A stretch of DNA of 60,639 bases from Lachnospiraceae bacterium (GTDB taxonomy: Bacteria; Bacillota; Clostridia; Lachnospirales; Lachnospiraceae): positions 1-60,639 of the forward strand of contig JAAUZD010000028.1 in the NCBI GenBank assembly GCA_014804785.1. The letters run 5' to 3'. A program made the position numbers and the translations under genes. Below, piece after piece: positions 51,007-59,193 of the stretch (positions are counted from its first letter, which is position 1; each line of letters opens with the position of its first letter). The notes below the pieces were generated by a model that searched no databases, was not told the DNA's origin, and saw only the letters and a program-made list of their open reading frames with translations.

Positions 51007-52338
51007 TTATGCGCTATCTTCTTTTGAATCTTTATTTTCTGGTTCTTCTTTCAGTGTGGAAGAATCATTTTCGTCTTCTTCCGTTTCTGTAATTTTTTCG
51101 GGGAGAGTCATCAGGACTTTTACAATTCGATTCTGGCTGATTCCCTGTACCTTGAGAGCGATACCTTGGTCTGTGGTAATCGTTTCTCCGTCTTCCGGAA
51201 GGCGATCCAGATTTTCTATGATAAGCCCGCCAATGGAATCATAGTCTTCGGACGAGAGCAAGGTGCCCAGTTCATCATTGATGTCGCTCAGCTTCATGCT
51301 CCCTTCCACCAGATACACTCTTTCCTCCATCTGCTGGATCAGCTCTTCTTCATCCTCATCATATTCATCGCGGATTTCTCCTACAATCTCCTCAAGCAAA
51401 TCTTCCAGTGTTATCATTCCAACCGCAGCCCCGTACTCATTCAACACGAAGGACACATTAACCCGCTTTTCGCGCATTTCTATCAGAAGATCAGCCGTCT
51501 TCTTAAATTCATAAGTATAGTATGCCTGGCGCATGATATCGCTAATTTTAAACTGTGCTTTGTCTTCCACAAGTATAAAATCCTTGATATTGATCAAACC
51601 AATGATATTGTCTTTCTCTTCCTGATAAACAGGAATCCTGGTATACATACATTCTTTGAATAACTCCATGACTTCATCATAACCGTCATCTACATTTACC
51701 GTAGCCATATCAATTCTGGGTATCATAACATCCTTCGCAACTGCATCACTGAAGTCAAATACGTTATAAATCATCTCCCGCTCTTCAGACTCGATTACCC
51801 CATCCTCATGGCTGACTTCCACATAAGTCCGAAGCTCTGTCTCTGTCATGGCTGTTCTCTTGTTTGTATCAATATGTAACAGTTTCAGCAATCCGCCTGA
51901 CACTTTATCAATTACCAAAATAATCGGCGTCATCACCTTCATTAGACCAGCTATCATGGATGCATAAAAGAGCGCCAGTTTTTCAGAATAGACCATGGCG
52001 GCATTTTTGGGGACAATCTCACCAAAAATCAAAACAAACACAGTCAATGCTCCGGTTGCAATTCCCACTGAAAGGTGAATTCTGATTGCCAACGTAGTTG
52101 CAAGTGAGGACGCTGAAATATTGACGATGTTATTTCCTATCAAAATAGCACTGAGCATCTTGCCATATTTATCAAGTACATCAAGTGCTGTCTGCGCACG
52201 CTTATTTCCATCATCTGCCAGCGTTTTCAGCCGCACCCTGTTGGCTGTCGTAAGCGCCGTCTCCGCAGATGAGAAAAAGGCTGACAAAAACAGCAAAATC
52301 AATAAGGCAAATAATTGTATGACACCATCGGTATCCAA
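51007..52338 (-). CDS. CNNM/CorC-type membrane protein (DUF21-CBS-CorC_HlyC)
   Basis: 443 residues from a TTG (AAGGAG upstream). Four membrane helices of DUF21 (about 1-150) are followed by two CBS domains (about 200-325) and a CorC_HlyC domain (about 345-425). The acidic C-terminus is long. Members transport or regulate magnesium or cobalt; the hemolysin name is historical. It is divergent from the TIGR04086 membrane protein. Confidence 0.9.
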   Translation of the reverse strand: MDTDGVIQLFALLILLFLSAFFSSAETALTTANRVRLKTLADDGNKRAQTALDVLDKYGKMLSAILIGNNIVNISASSLATTLAIRIHLSVGIATGALTVFVLIFGEIVPKNAAMVYSEKLALFYASMIAGLMKVMTPIILVIDKVSGGLLKLLHIDTNKRTAMTETELRTYVEVSHEDGVIESEEREMIYNVFDFSDAVAKDVMIPRIDMATVNVDDGYDEVMELFKECMYTRIPVYQEEKDNIIGLINIKDFILVEDKAQFKISDIMRQAYYTYEFKKTADLLIEMREKRVNVSFVLNEYGAAVGMITLEDLLEEIVGEIRDEYDEDEEELIQQMEERVYLVEGSMKLSDINDELGTLLSSEDYDSIGGLIIENLDRLPEDGETITTDQGIALKVQGISQNRIVKVLMTLPEKITETEEDENDSSTLKEEPENKDSKEDSA

Positions 52339-52500
52339 AATAAAATCACTCCTTGTTTTGTAATAATTGCCCTTTTCTCAGAGCAGCTTATGCAAATATT
52401 ACAATATTCGGGTATTCTCTGTCAAGTTCACACATATGATTGTAGTATAAAGAAGCGGGAAACTCTTTCAAAGAATTTCCAGAAGAAGTGGGAGGCCACC

Positions 52501-52875
52501 ATGTTAAAGAAACTGAATTTCAGTTCACGAATCACCTTCATATTAAAATGTCTGCTCATATCCTATCTGCTCACCACGGGGCTATTGCTTTTACTTTCCC
52601 TTATGCTGTACCGGTTTGGACTGTCAGAAAAAATCGTGTCCATATGTATTATTGCCATCTACATAATCGTCACTTTCTTTGCCGGTTTTCTTGCCGGCAA
52701 GCGGGAAGGCAGCCGGAAATTCCTGTGGGGACTTCTTATGGGCGGACTATACTTTATTATTCTGATTATAGTTTCTCTGATTGTCAATCACGGTATGAAG
52801 GATATTTCCGGGAGTTTTTTCACAATACTCATGTTGTGCTGCGGCAGCGGAATGCTCGGCGGAATGATCAGCTGA
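52501..52875 (+). CDS. TIGR04086-type small membrane protein
   Basis: 124 residues with four predicted membrane helices (about 14-36, 45-66, 74-96, 104-122) and GGxxG-type glycine motifs (FAGFLAGKREGSRKFLWGLLMGGLYF split; CCGSGMLGGMIS). The ATG follows GGGAGGCCACC. I recall this family from Firmicutes, beside secDF or scf genes. Function unknown. Confidence 0.8.
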   Translation: MLKKLNFSSRITFILKCLLISYLLTTGLLLLLSLMLYRFGLSEKIVSICIIAIYIIVTFFAGFLAGKREGSRKFLWGLLMGGLYFIILIIVSLIVNHGMKDISGSFFTILMLCCGSGMLGGMIS

Positions 52876-52952
52876 AAAGGAAACAATAGGCAATGTGTCA
52901 ATCCATATGACTTTCGCAGGGAACATGCCGCTTCGTGGCGCAAATCCGGTGC

Positions 52953-52978
52953 GGGAAACGCTTTAATCAGCGTTTCCC
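52953..52978. terminator. bidirectional terminator
   Basis: GGGAAACGCT (52953-52962) pairs perfectly with AGCGTTTCCC (52969-52978), between the plus-strand membrane gene and the minus-strand Rpn gene. Confidence 0.75.
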
Positions 52979-53028
52979 CAAGTAATGATCAGCCGTCATT
53001 CGTCATTCCCTGTCAATATGCTCTTCAT

Positions 53029-53913
53029 TTATAAATTTCTTTCTATGCATAATTGCTCCCTATATGTCTGATCCATAATGACCCGTTTCAGTTCTTCTCC
53101 TTTTCCCTCCTCCATAAGCATCTGCATCAACTTTACAAGGCGGGTCTCTCCTTCTATTTTTCCTTCTATTTTTCCATCCTCAAAAAGAGTTTTTCGCACA
53201 TATTCCTCATTGTACTCATAAATTGACATGGCTATTACCTCCGCCTTTTGTTCGATAAGGAACTCTCTTAAAATATTCTTCTCTATACAGTCTTCCACTG
53301 CTTTCTCCACCGCCTGTCTCAGTTCCATGGAGACAAGGTTTTGGCGTATTGCGGCTACGAAATAAGCATACCCGTACAAAGACTGGCATTTGCTGAATAA
53401 TTCCTGATTATATCCAAAGTTGATGTTAATAACACGGACTGTCAGTTCCAGGCAGCCATCTCCCTCGTCCTCAAATGCCTCTGACAGCTTTAATGTAAAT
53501 TCTTCTTTCTTGTTATTCTGCCCATTATAAAATACGACATAATGTGGAGTCGGTATCTTGATCAGTCTGCTGACGCTTAAGTCCACACCTCTGACCAGCT
53601 TCTTATATAGGTCCGTCAGATAAAAGAGACCTCTAAGAGGCATGTTGGGACAATCACTGGACTGATGCTCATATAAGTACATACTACTATCAATAATAAA
53701 CGACACGTCATTCTTCATCTTAATGAAAATGGCGTTATCCAACGTATTGACTGTAAGTTCTTCCTCATTACTGTAACTCGTACCGTTCAGTCCATTATAA
53801 AGTTCCAGAAGGCGCCTCTTTTCTTTAAAAAGAAGTCGAAAGACTCTGTCCTTATAGTTATAGTATACTGGTGCATTTTCTCCTGCAATCTGGGATTTTG
53901 TAAATCCGTCCAT
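53029..53913 (-). CDS. Rpn-family PD-(D/E)XK nuclease
   Basis: 294 residues with the Rpn/transposase_31-like fold: DRVFRLLFKEKRRLLELYNGLNG, then FIIDSSMYLYEHQSS with the E-H-Q-S motif, and PTPHYVVFYNG. Rpn proteins promote recombination and are linked to horizontal transfer. The last 50 residues (KIEGKIEGETRLVKLMQ) are a charged helix. RBS CGAAAGGAG. Relatives are often present in many copies in Lachnospiraceae. Confidence 0.85.
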   Translation of the reverse strand: MDGFTKSQIAGENAPVYYNYKDRVFRLLFKEKRRLLELYNGLNGTSYSNEEELTVNTLDNAIFIKMKNDVSFIIDSSMYLYEHQSSDCPNMPLRGLFYLTDLYKKLVRGVDLSVSRLIKIPTPHYVVFYNGQNNKKEEFTLKLSEAFEDEGDGCLELTVRVININFGYNQELFSKCQSLYGYAYFVAAIRQNLVSMELRQAVEKAVEDCIEKNILREFLIEQKAEVIAMSIYEYNEEYVRKTLFEDGKIEGKIEGETRLVKLMQMLMEEGKGEELKRVIMDQTYREQLCIERNL

Positions 53914-54194
53914 ACATTTTCTCCTTTCGCGGGTGAACAGGGTCGTCCATCTCCATGCGAAGCGGTTTCATCTGCACCCTGCCTTATGTGATTTGATGGG
54001 TAATAAAGCAAGGATTCTAAGTCAGATGAGAGCATTCTTAAGGAGAATGCTTCTTAGAAAATCAGATTTAAGAACGAATTTTCGTTAGAATTTCTATGCT
54101 TTAATTCATTATAACAAAGTGGGTATAAGTCGTCAATTATTTATTTATGAAAATTTGATAAATTTGTGACAGTTTGTTACGTCATATAGCAGAA
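53914..54194. other. gap upstream of the Rpn gene
   Basis: About 280 bases. A perfect AGCATTCT-TAAGG-AGAATGCT hairpin is at 54031-54051 with a second, weaker palindrome near 54075. No gene is seen. Confidence 0.4.
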
Positions 54195-54226
54195 AGGGCT
54201 GACCCCCGTTTTGCAGAAGCCAGCCC
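54195..54226 (-). terminator. terminator of the XRE gene at 54250
   Basis: GGGCTG-CC pairs with GG-CAGCCC; on minus it is followed by TTTCTG. Confidence 0.6.
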
Positions 54227-54249
54227 CTTCCTATTCAATTTTTCTCTTC

Positions 54250-54582
54250 TTATGAACCTTGTCCCGCGCATAATTCCTGTACTACTCTCAGGATGTCCTG
54301 CACTCGACCCATCTGACCTGCACTGAAGCATTCAAGAACATCTACAATTTTCTCTGGTATCTTGTTCACTTCATTGCCCGTTAATATGTAGTCACAGCTT
54401 ACATTTAGGGCTTTTGAAAGGTTATATAGTATTTCTACTGTAAATCCTTTCTTTCCCATTTCAATTTCATACAGAAACTTTGCAGAAATATTTACTTTTT
54501 CTGCCAGCGCATCTCTCGTATAATTATTCGATTCTCGTAAGTGACGTACCCTAAATCCAATATCTTTACACGAATATGACAT
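54250..54582 (-). CDS. XRE-family transcription regulator, 110 aa
   Basis: A helix-turn-helix of the Cro/CI type: GFRVRHLRESNNYTRDALAE KVNISAKFLYEIEMGKKG (residues about 8-45), then a helical tail. RBS ATGGAGGTG. It is divergent from agrB, separated by about 300 bases containing several CGAAT/CGCTATT/GGCGATT repeats, so it probably controls agrBD and itself. Confidence 0.8.
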   Translation of the reverse strand: MSYSCKDIGFRVRHLRESNNYTRDALAEKVNISAKFLYEIEMGKKGFTVEILYNLSKALNVSCDYILTGNEVNKIPEKIVDVLECFSAGQMGRVQDILRVVQELCAGQGS

Positions 54583-54885
54583 CTTGCACCTCCATTCTTA
54601 GCATCTACTTTGTTTTAATAGTTTCTCAGCTTCCTAACCTGATGGCTCTGTGCCTTTCAGATTATTGTTCTGTATTTAACGAAATATATTTTACTCCAAA
54701 TTTAGGCGAATATGTCATTTTTTGACTGAATCGTGCTTTTTTGGCGATTAACAAAATCATTTTTACAATAATAAAGCCTTTTTTCGCTATTTAATCGCGC
54801 AATATCCCTATTCAGTAGAAATAAGGGACGTCCGCTGTAATTTATTGTAAAATAAGGCTGTTTTTAAAAGAAAGGATTGGTGATT
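54583..54885. promoter_or_regulatory. regulatory gap between the XRE gene and agrB
   Basis: 303 bases. Related short motifs (AGGCGAAT, TTGGCGATT, TTCGCTATT, AATCGCG) recur between 54690 and 54810. No perfect LytTR repeats are seen. Promoters for both genes must be here; none is clear-cut. Confidence 0.35.
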
Positions 54886-55446
54886 ATGCACAAATTTTTG
54901 AAAGAGCAATACCAGTTCAGTGATTTTCAGATTGCGCAGCTTCAATACACATGGAAAACATTTGCATCTGAATTCAGCAAGCTCTTGATTATGGGGCTTT
55001 TGTTCCGGCATGATTTGGGTAAGTATATTTTTTCTGTAACGATTATGTTGCTTTTGCGGACTGCAACGGGCGGACTTCATTGTAAAAGATATATTACTTG
55101 CTTTCTAGTTTCTTTTACTTATATGTTCTTATCTCTGTTGGTGCTTCCAACGATAGCAATTAATAAGGTATTTCAATTGATTTTATTGCTTATATGTATG
55201 ATTTGTAATTATTATGTTGGTCCGGTTACTTCAGCAGTTCATAGGGAACTAAGTGTGGGATGCCGGAAGCGGGTTAAGGTGCAGGCATTTTTGATTATCT
55301 TCATTTATTTGACACTTATGTATATAGTTCCTGAGAATCCTTATTTTACTTGTGGGTTCTGGGTTATTATATTAAATACGCTGCAGTTGTTGGCGGCGAA
55401 AATACAGAAGAAGGAGGGATTGGTTTATGAAAGAGAGGCTTATTAG
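54886..55446 (+). CDS. agrB: AgrB-like peptidase
   Basis: 186 residues from ATG (AAAGGA nine bases upstream). It has six hydrophobic segments and the AgrB active-site layout: RTATGGLHCKRYITC with His65 and Cys72 seven residues apart, as in staphylococcal AgrB. AgrB removes the C-terminal tail of AgrD and forms the ring. It overlaps agrD by 20 bases. Confidence 0.93.
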   Translation: MHKFLKEQYQFSDFQIAQLQYTWKTFASEFSKLLIMGLLFRHDLGKYIFSVTIMLLLRTATGGLHCKRYITCFLVSFTYMFLSLLVLPTIAINKVFQLILLLICMICNYYVGPVTSAVHRELSVGCRKRVKVQAFLIIFIYLTLMYIVPENPYFTCGFWVIILNTLQLLAAKIQKKEGLVYEREAY

Positions 55447-55555
55447 GCTTACAAAACCCTTGTTAATGGCTTGTATGGCTTTAGGTATCTGGGTTAGTTA
55501 TGACATTGCAAGCATTATCTTTTTTGGTGAATATGAGTATCCTGAAGAAAAATAG
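55427..55555 (+). CDS. agrD: AgrD-like autoinducing peptide precursor with Ser at the ring position
   Basis: 42 residues: an N-terminal amphipathic leader (KERLIRLTKPLLMACMAL), a core YDIASIIFF and an acidic tail GEYEYPEEK. AgrD rings are normally closed by a Cys five residues before the cut; here the matching residue is Ser29 (S-I-I-F-F), giving a lactone in place of a thiolactone. Cys16 lies in the leader and is not at that position. Serine versions are known in a few staphylococci (S. intermedius group). The ATG follows GAAGGAGG and overlaps agrB, so the pair is coupled. Confidence 0.85.
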   Translation: MKERLIRLTKPLLMACMALGIWVSYDIASIIFFGEYEYPEEK

Positions 55556-55564
55556 AAAAAGTCA

Positions 55565-55607
55565 AAAGTCGCATCCATGATTTCAAAATCATAGGTGCGG
55601 CTTTTTA
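55565..55607 (+). terminator. terminator of agrBD
   Basis: AAGTCGCA ... ATGATTT/AAATCAT ... GTGCGGCTTTTT forms a long stem with a T-rich tail. Confidence 0.75.
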
Positions 55608-55627
55608 TTTTACGCTTTTCCCTCAGC

Positions 55628-55934
55628 AGCTTCGGGGGAGAAAAGGGGCTGGGCAAAACGATACCTGCCACCACACATAAAAATATCCTGCTGATCCTAT
55701 GTGCAGGGATAAGAAATTCTAAGAATCCCTTTTTAGGTAATTGCAACCGGACGCAAGCGGCACGCTTGGTCATCCATGACCAAATCCGTGCCTAAATCGG
55801 ACTTCCTGTCCGATTTTTGCTGATATTGTAAGGAATTCTAAGAATTTCTAATCCCCTACCATAAGGGTCAGCAGGATATTTTTATGTGTGGTGGCAGGTA
55901 TCGTTTTGCCCAGCCCCTTTTCTCCCCCGAAGCT
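55628..55934. repeat. 67-bp perfect inverted repeat flanking a 173-bp centre
   Basis: Bases 55628-55694 and 55868-55934 are exact reverse complements over 67 positions. Further inward about 35 bases on each side are also complementary but imperfect, so the palindrome is about 100 bases per arm with an asymmetric centre of about 100 bases. The centre has an AATCGGAC-GTCCGATT hairpin with T5. The right arm ends on the first base of the agrC stop codon. No transposase is inside. It could be a MITE, an invertible segment or a very strong hairpin. Confidence 0.85.
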
Positions 55935-57214
55935 TAGGTATATGCATCAGGAGGTTTATTGGTTATTTTGAAGGATAACCAGTTTTTTCCATTTATTTCT
56001 TTGTTTTCAGGATAAATCTGCAGTTCATATTCATTGCATATGTTCTGTACATTATATAAGCCCAGACCTCTGCCCTCTCCTTTTTCACTGTATCCTTTGG
56101 TAAAGAATGTGCTGATATTGTTGGGGTCTATGTAGGGGCTTTCATTCCTGACTTCAATTTCTAATGTGTTTTGATATTCAATCATCAGAATAAATAGCTC
56201 ATTTGCGTTATCTGTCTTTTCTATGGCTTCTACCGCATTTTTAAGCAAGTTTCCGAGAATTTCAACTATTTTATGAATCGGAATGCCAATATCCAAGTCT
56301 TCTACGCTGACTTTGTATGTAACATTGATGCCTTTCTTGTCGATTTCTATCAATTTTCCATATAGGAAGCTGATGATTACAGGATTTCCTTTGGTAAGCA
56401 GTTTGTTGAAACGGTTCTCTTTCATGATCTGCTCACAATAATTCATTTGCTCATTTACTAAAGCTTCATATGTATCATACATATAGTGCTGGCTGTAAAT
56501 TGTGCTGATATGATTATCAAATTCATGCTGTTTTAATCGGATAGTATCAATCAGACTTTGAAAGGAATCTGAATATAATTTATGTACTTTAAGTTCTGTT
56601 TCAATCTCTTTCGACTTTATCTTGTACTGATTTAATTGACCAGTTAATCCCAAAATAAAAACCACACATGTAAACAATAATATTGTCTGACTTAGTTCTA
56701 CTTGTATAAGCTGCTTATACGCAATTATACAAAATGCTGCTATTAGGAGACATATAGATATCGAAATAATTAAAGTTCTTTCCCGATTCCTTAAATATGC
56801 AACAACATTGTTTATTCTCAATCTGGGAATCAGACACAATACAATAATAAATGCAATACAATTAATAAACAACAGTTTATATTCAGAAAAAATTTGTATA
56901 TCAAGCAAAAAGTACGACGGTAATGTTACTATCATTTGAATTGCACCAACCATAATGATGCAGAGTATGACATTTATTATAATCTCACCTAATTTAAATC
57001 CAAATTTAATCCCACAATACAAAGCAATAGCCGGATAAATAATCATTGTATATATTTTAGGCAACTCATAGTAGTTTATTGCCGTCATAAAAATCATATC
57101 TATTGCCAAGAAACTTGTGGTTTCAATATCTAACTTGAATTTTTCTCCGTATAGGCAGTTTAAACAGAATATTACTGATAGTGCTTCCAGTAATAGACAA
57201 ATATTAGTGACCAT
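55934..57214 (-). CDS. agrC: AgrC-like sensor histidine kinase
   Basis: 426 residues from ATG at 57214 (GGAG seven bases upstream). About six membrane helices fill residues 1-200. The kinase part has the H-box RLKQHEFDNHISTI, the N-box EILGNLLKNAVEAI and the G-box GEGRGLGLYNVQNIC of the GHKL type. It senses the peptide made by AgrBD. It overlaps the end of agrA by 11 bases. It is convergent with agrBD, unlike the usual co-directional order. Confidence 0.9.
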   Translation of the reverse strand: MVTNICLLLEALSVIFCLNCLYGEKFKLDIETTSFLAIDMIFMTAINYYELPKIYTMIIYPAIALYCGIKFGFKLGEIIINVILCIIMVGAIQMIVTLPSYFLLDIQIFSEYKLLFINCIAFIIVLCLIPRLRINNVVAYLRNRERTLIISISICLLIAAFCIIAYKQLIQVELSQTILLFTCVVFILGLTGQLNQYKIKSKEIETELKVHKLYSDSFQSLIDTIRLKQHEFDNHISTIYSQHYMYDTYEALVNEQMNYCEQIMKENRFNKLLTKGNPVIISFLYGKLIEIDKKGINVTYKVSVEDLDIGIPIHKIVEILGNLLKNAVEAIEKTDNANELFILMIEYQNTLEIEVRNESPYIDPNNISTFFTKGYSEKGEGRGLGLYNVQNICNEYELQIYPENKEINGKNWLSFKITNKPPDAYT

Positions 57215-57941
57215 ATCCAAACTCCAATAATATTTTCTTCTTAAAAGTAATTCCTATTTCTATTTTGTCTTTTTGGTCATAGAGGGAGATGTATCGGTTT
57301 GTTAGGTCTATGTTCTGGATGTATTCTTTATTGACAATTGTGTTGCGGCTGCATTGGACAAGGCACTTGGCGTTTATATCCTCCAGAAGTTGTTTGCAGG
57401 AGACATAGGGGATGGTTAGGGAACCGCCTTCTTTCAAATGTATGTTTACAACATGGTTAATGCTTTCTATGTAAAGAATGTTTCTGATTTTAATCGGGAA
57501 TAGAATTCCATCCTTTCTGAAGCAATGCACTGCTTCTTTCTCGGGCTCTTTGTCAGTAGAAAAATATAATGCCTTTTTCACAAGCTGTTTGACACTCTCC
57601 GGTGAAAAAGGCTTTTCTACGTAGCCTAAGCAATTTAAATCTGTGTAGGTGTATTTGGTCGTATCCTCAAGTGAAGTAATGAAAATTACTGGAGTGAACA
57701 TGTACTTGGGAATGGTTCTGATTTTTTTCACTAGCTTGATTCCAGAGGTGTCTCCCGGCTTGGTGACATCAAGGATGATATCTACCAGAAATGCATCAAT
57801 ATCTTTCTCAATTAAAATCTGATATGCTACTTTACTTTCGCTGGCAGTATAAACCACTGCCCTTGGATTCACTTCCAAAACTAGCTTTCTTAGCATCTCC
57901 AACTGAGTTTTATTGTCTTCAATAATCAATACTGTTTTCAT
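57204..57941 (-). CDS. agrA: AgrA-like LytTR response regulator
   Basis: 245 residues. The receiver domain has IIEDNKTQLEML, the phospho-acceptor Asp in DAFLVDIILD and Lys in GYVEKPF. The C-terminal LytTR domain (IRNILYIESINHVVNIHLKEG ... CSRNTIVNKEYI) binds direct repeats in promoters. It is co-transcribed with agrC and the upstream HTH gene. Confidence 0.92.
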   Translation of the reverse strand: MKTVLIIEDNKTQLEMLRKLVLEVNPRAVVYTASESKVAYQILIEKDIDAFLVDIILDVTKPGDTSGIKLVKKIRTIPKYMFTPVIFITSLEDTTKYTYTDLNCLGYVEKPFSPESVKQLVKKALYFSTDKEPEKEAVHCFRKDGILFPIKIRNILYIESINHVVNIHLKEGGSLTIPYVSCKQLLEDINAKCLVQCSRNTIVNKEYIQNIDLTNRYISLYDQKDKIEIGITFKKKILLEFGYGH

Positions 57942-57953
57942 CACTTCAATACC

Positions 57954-58643
57954 CTACATTCTAATAAGCCAAAGCAGCTGCTCTGTGAGAAATAGAATCT
58001 GCTTTTGAACCGGCAGCGCAATCTGGCTCCATAAATCGTCAATGATTACATTTTCTATATCGTCATAGTTAATCAGCAGGCTTGGTTTACATCCAGTAAC
58101 CTCATAAAGCCTGAACAGCAATTCTGCGTCAGGATTGGCCTTATTCTTCTCCAGCATACGGTACTTTTTAATATTGACGCCCAGCATTTCAGCCATTGGA
58201 ATTTGTGCCATACCAGATATTTTTCTTATTCTGTATAAAACGGACTCTGAAGAACCGCCCTTTGCACGCATCTTCAAAATTTCAAGTTCACATTTGGTTT
58301 CAAAATCCAGTTCGGAAGCACGCTTATCCAGCCCTTGATTCAACATCCACGCAATGGCATCAAGCAGCCTGGGTCTGTGCTCTTCCTCCGCATGCATCAC
58401 AATTTTTCTTAGCCCGGAAACATTGCGGGATGATTCTTTTCCTGTAATAAGATAATCGACATCCCACCCCATACCTATTAAATGTTCCAGCGCTTTATAA
58501 GGCATGATTGTTTTTCCAAGTTCCATTTTACTGAATTGGCTCTGGGTGATTCCAAGCGCACTGCTCGTCTCCTCCTGAGTCATATTCAAACGCCGCCTAT
58601 ATTGATTTAACCGCCGTAAAAAATCTTCATAACTACTACACAT
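57954..58643 (-). CDS. regulator with two helix-turn-helix domains
   Basis: 229 residues. An XRE domain (about 8-60: YRRRLNMTQEETSSALGITQSQFSKMELG) is followed by a linker and a second, XRE-like part (about 133-190: VLYRIRKISGMAQIPMAEMLGVNIKKYRMLEKNK). It lies 12 bases from agrA and probably regulates the agr genes. RBS GAGGGAAT. A TACCA-TATT-TGGTA palindrome at 58759-58772 upstream could be its operator. Confidence 0.75.
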   Translation of the reverse strand: MCSSYEDFLRRLNQYRRRLNMTQEETSSALGITQSQFSKMELGKTIMPYKALEHLIGMGWDVDYLITGKESSRNVSGLRKIVMHAEEEHRPRLLDAIAWMLNQGLDKRASELDFETKCELEILKMRAKGGSSESVLYRIRKISGMAQIPMAEMLGVNIKKYRMLEKNKANPDAELLFRLYEVTGCKPSLLINYDDIENVIIDDLWSQIALPVQKQILFLTEQLLWLIRM

Positions 58644-58758
58644 GAACTAATTCCCTCGCGAATTATCTTTTGTAATACCATGGATAAATTTTACGGGATT
58701 GTGGTTTTCCCACTTTAGACCTATATTTGACTATCGTGCATTATATGCCATTCGTCAA

Positions 58759-58772
58759 TACCATATTTGGTA
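58759..58772. promoter_or_regulatory. candidate operator upstream of the HTH-agrA-agrC operon
   Basis: TACCA and TGGTA arms around TATT lie about 115 bases upstream of the HTH start, next to a TTGACG and a GATAGT spaced 17 bases on minus. Confidence 0.35.
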
Positions 58773-58915
58773 CTTTTGCCAGAACATCAGATTTTTCTAC
58801 TGGAAATCTTCCCGTCTGTCCCTTCTACCTCGATACCCGAATATAGTCTATGTGTCCCACGGCAGACTAAATGCCCTTAGTGTCCGCCTTCCTATCTTCA
58901 AGTCCACGTCATACC

Positions 58916-59086
58916 TCACCCACGAGTCTTGTACAATAAATCAACTCCTGATTTAATCGTGTCTGTTATAGTCTGCTGATGTTGTTTCGAATATTCTTTC
59001 AACCTAAGATGTTCCTCATCAGACATTCTTATTGTCACAATACGATCTTTAATAATACTGGATTTTGGACGTCCCATTTTGCTCAT
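58916..59086 (-). CDS. small ribbon-helix-helix protein
   Basis: 56 residues from ATG at 59086 behind GGAGGAAT. DRIVTIRMSDEEHLRLKEYSKQHQ has the strand-helix-helix pattern of CopG/Arc-type regulators. Such proteins are often antitoxins, but no toxin gene lies beside it, so it may be an orphan regulator. Confidence 0.75.
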   Translation of the reverse strand: MSKMGRPKSSIIKDRIVTIRMSDEEHLRLKEYSKQHQQTITDTIKSGVDLLYKTRG

Positions 59087-59193
59087 AGGCATATTCCTCC
59101 GCATCTACAGGTCATTATACTTTTCGTATTACGCAATGTCAATTATTTTATGTAATACGTAAATTTTCCGTTTCTGATCCAAATGCTGAACAG

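Noticed and set aside
53029-53913. Active transposase gene of an insertion sequence
   Set aside because: Rpn-type nuclease fold without terminal inverted repeats or target duplication beside it.
55628-55934. Composite insertion sequence
   Set aside because: The 173-base centre is too short to encode a transposase and has no significant frame.
58916-59086. Toxin-antitoxin pair
   Set aside because: Only the ribbon-helix-helix gene is present; no toxin-sized frame lies on either side.
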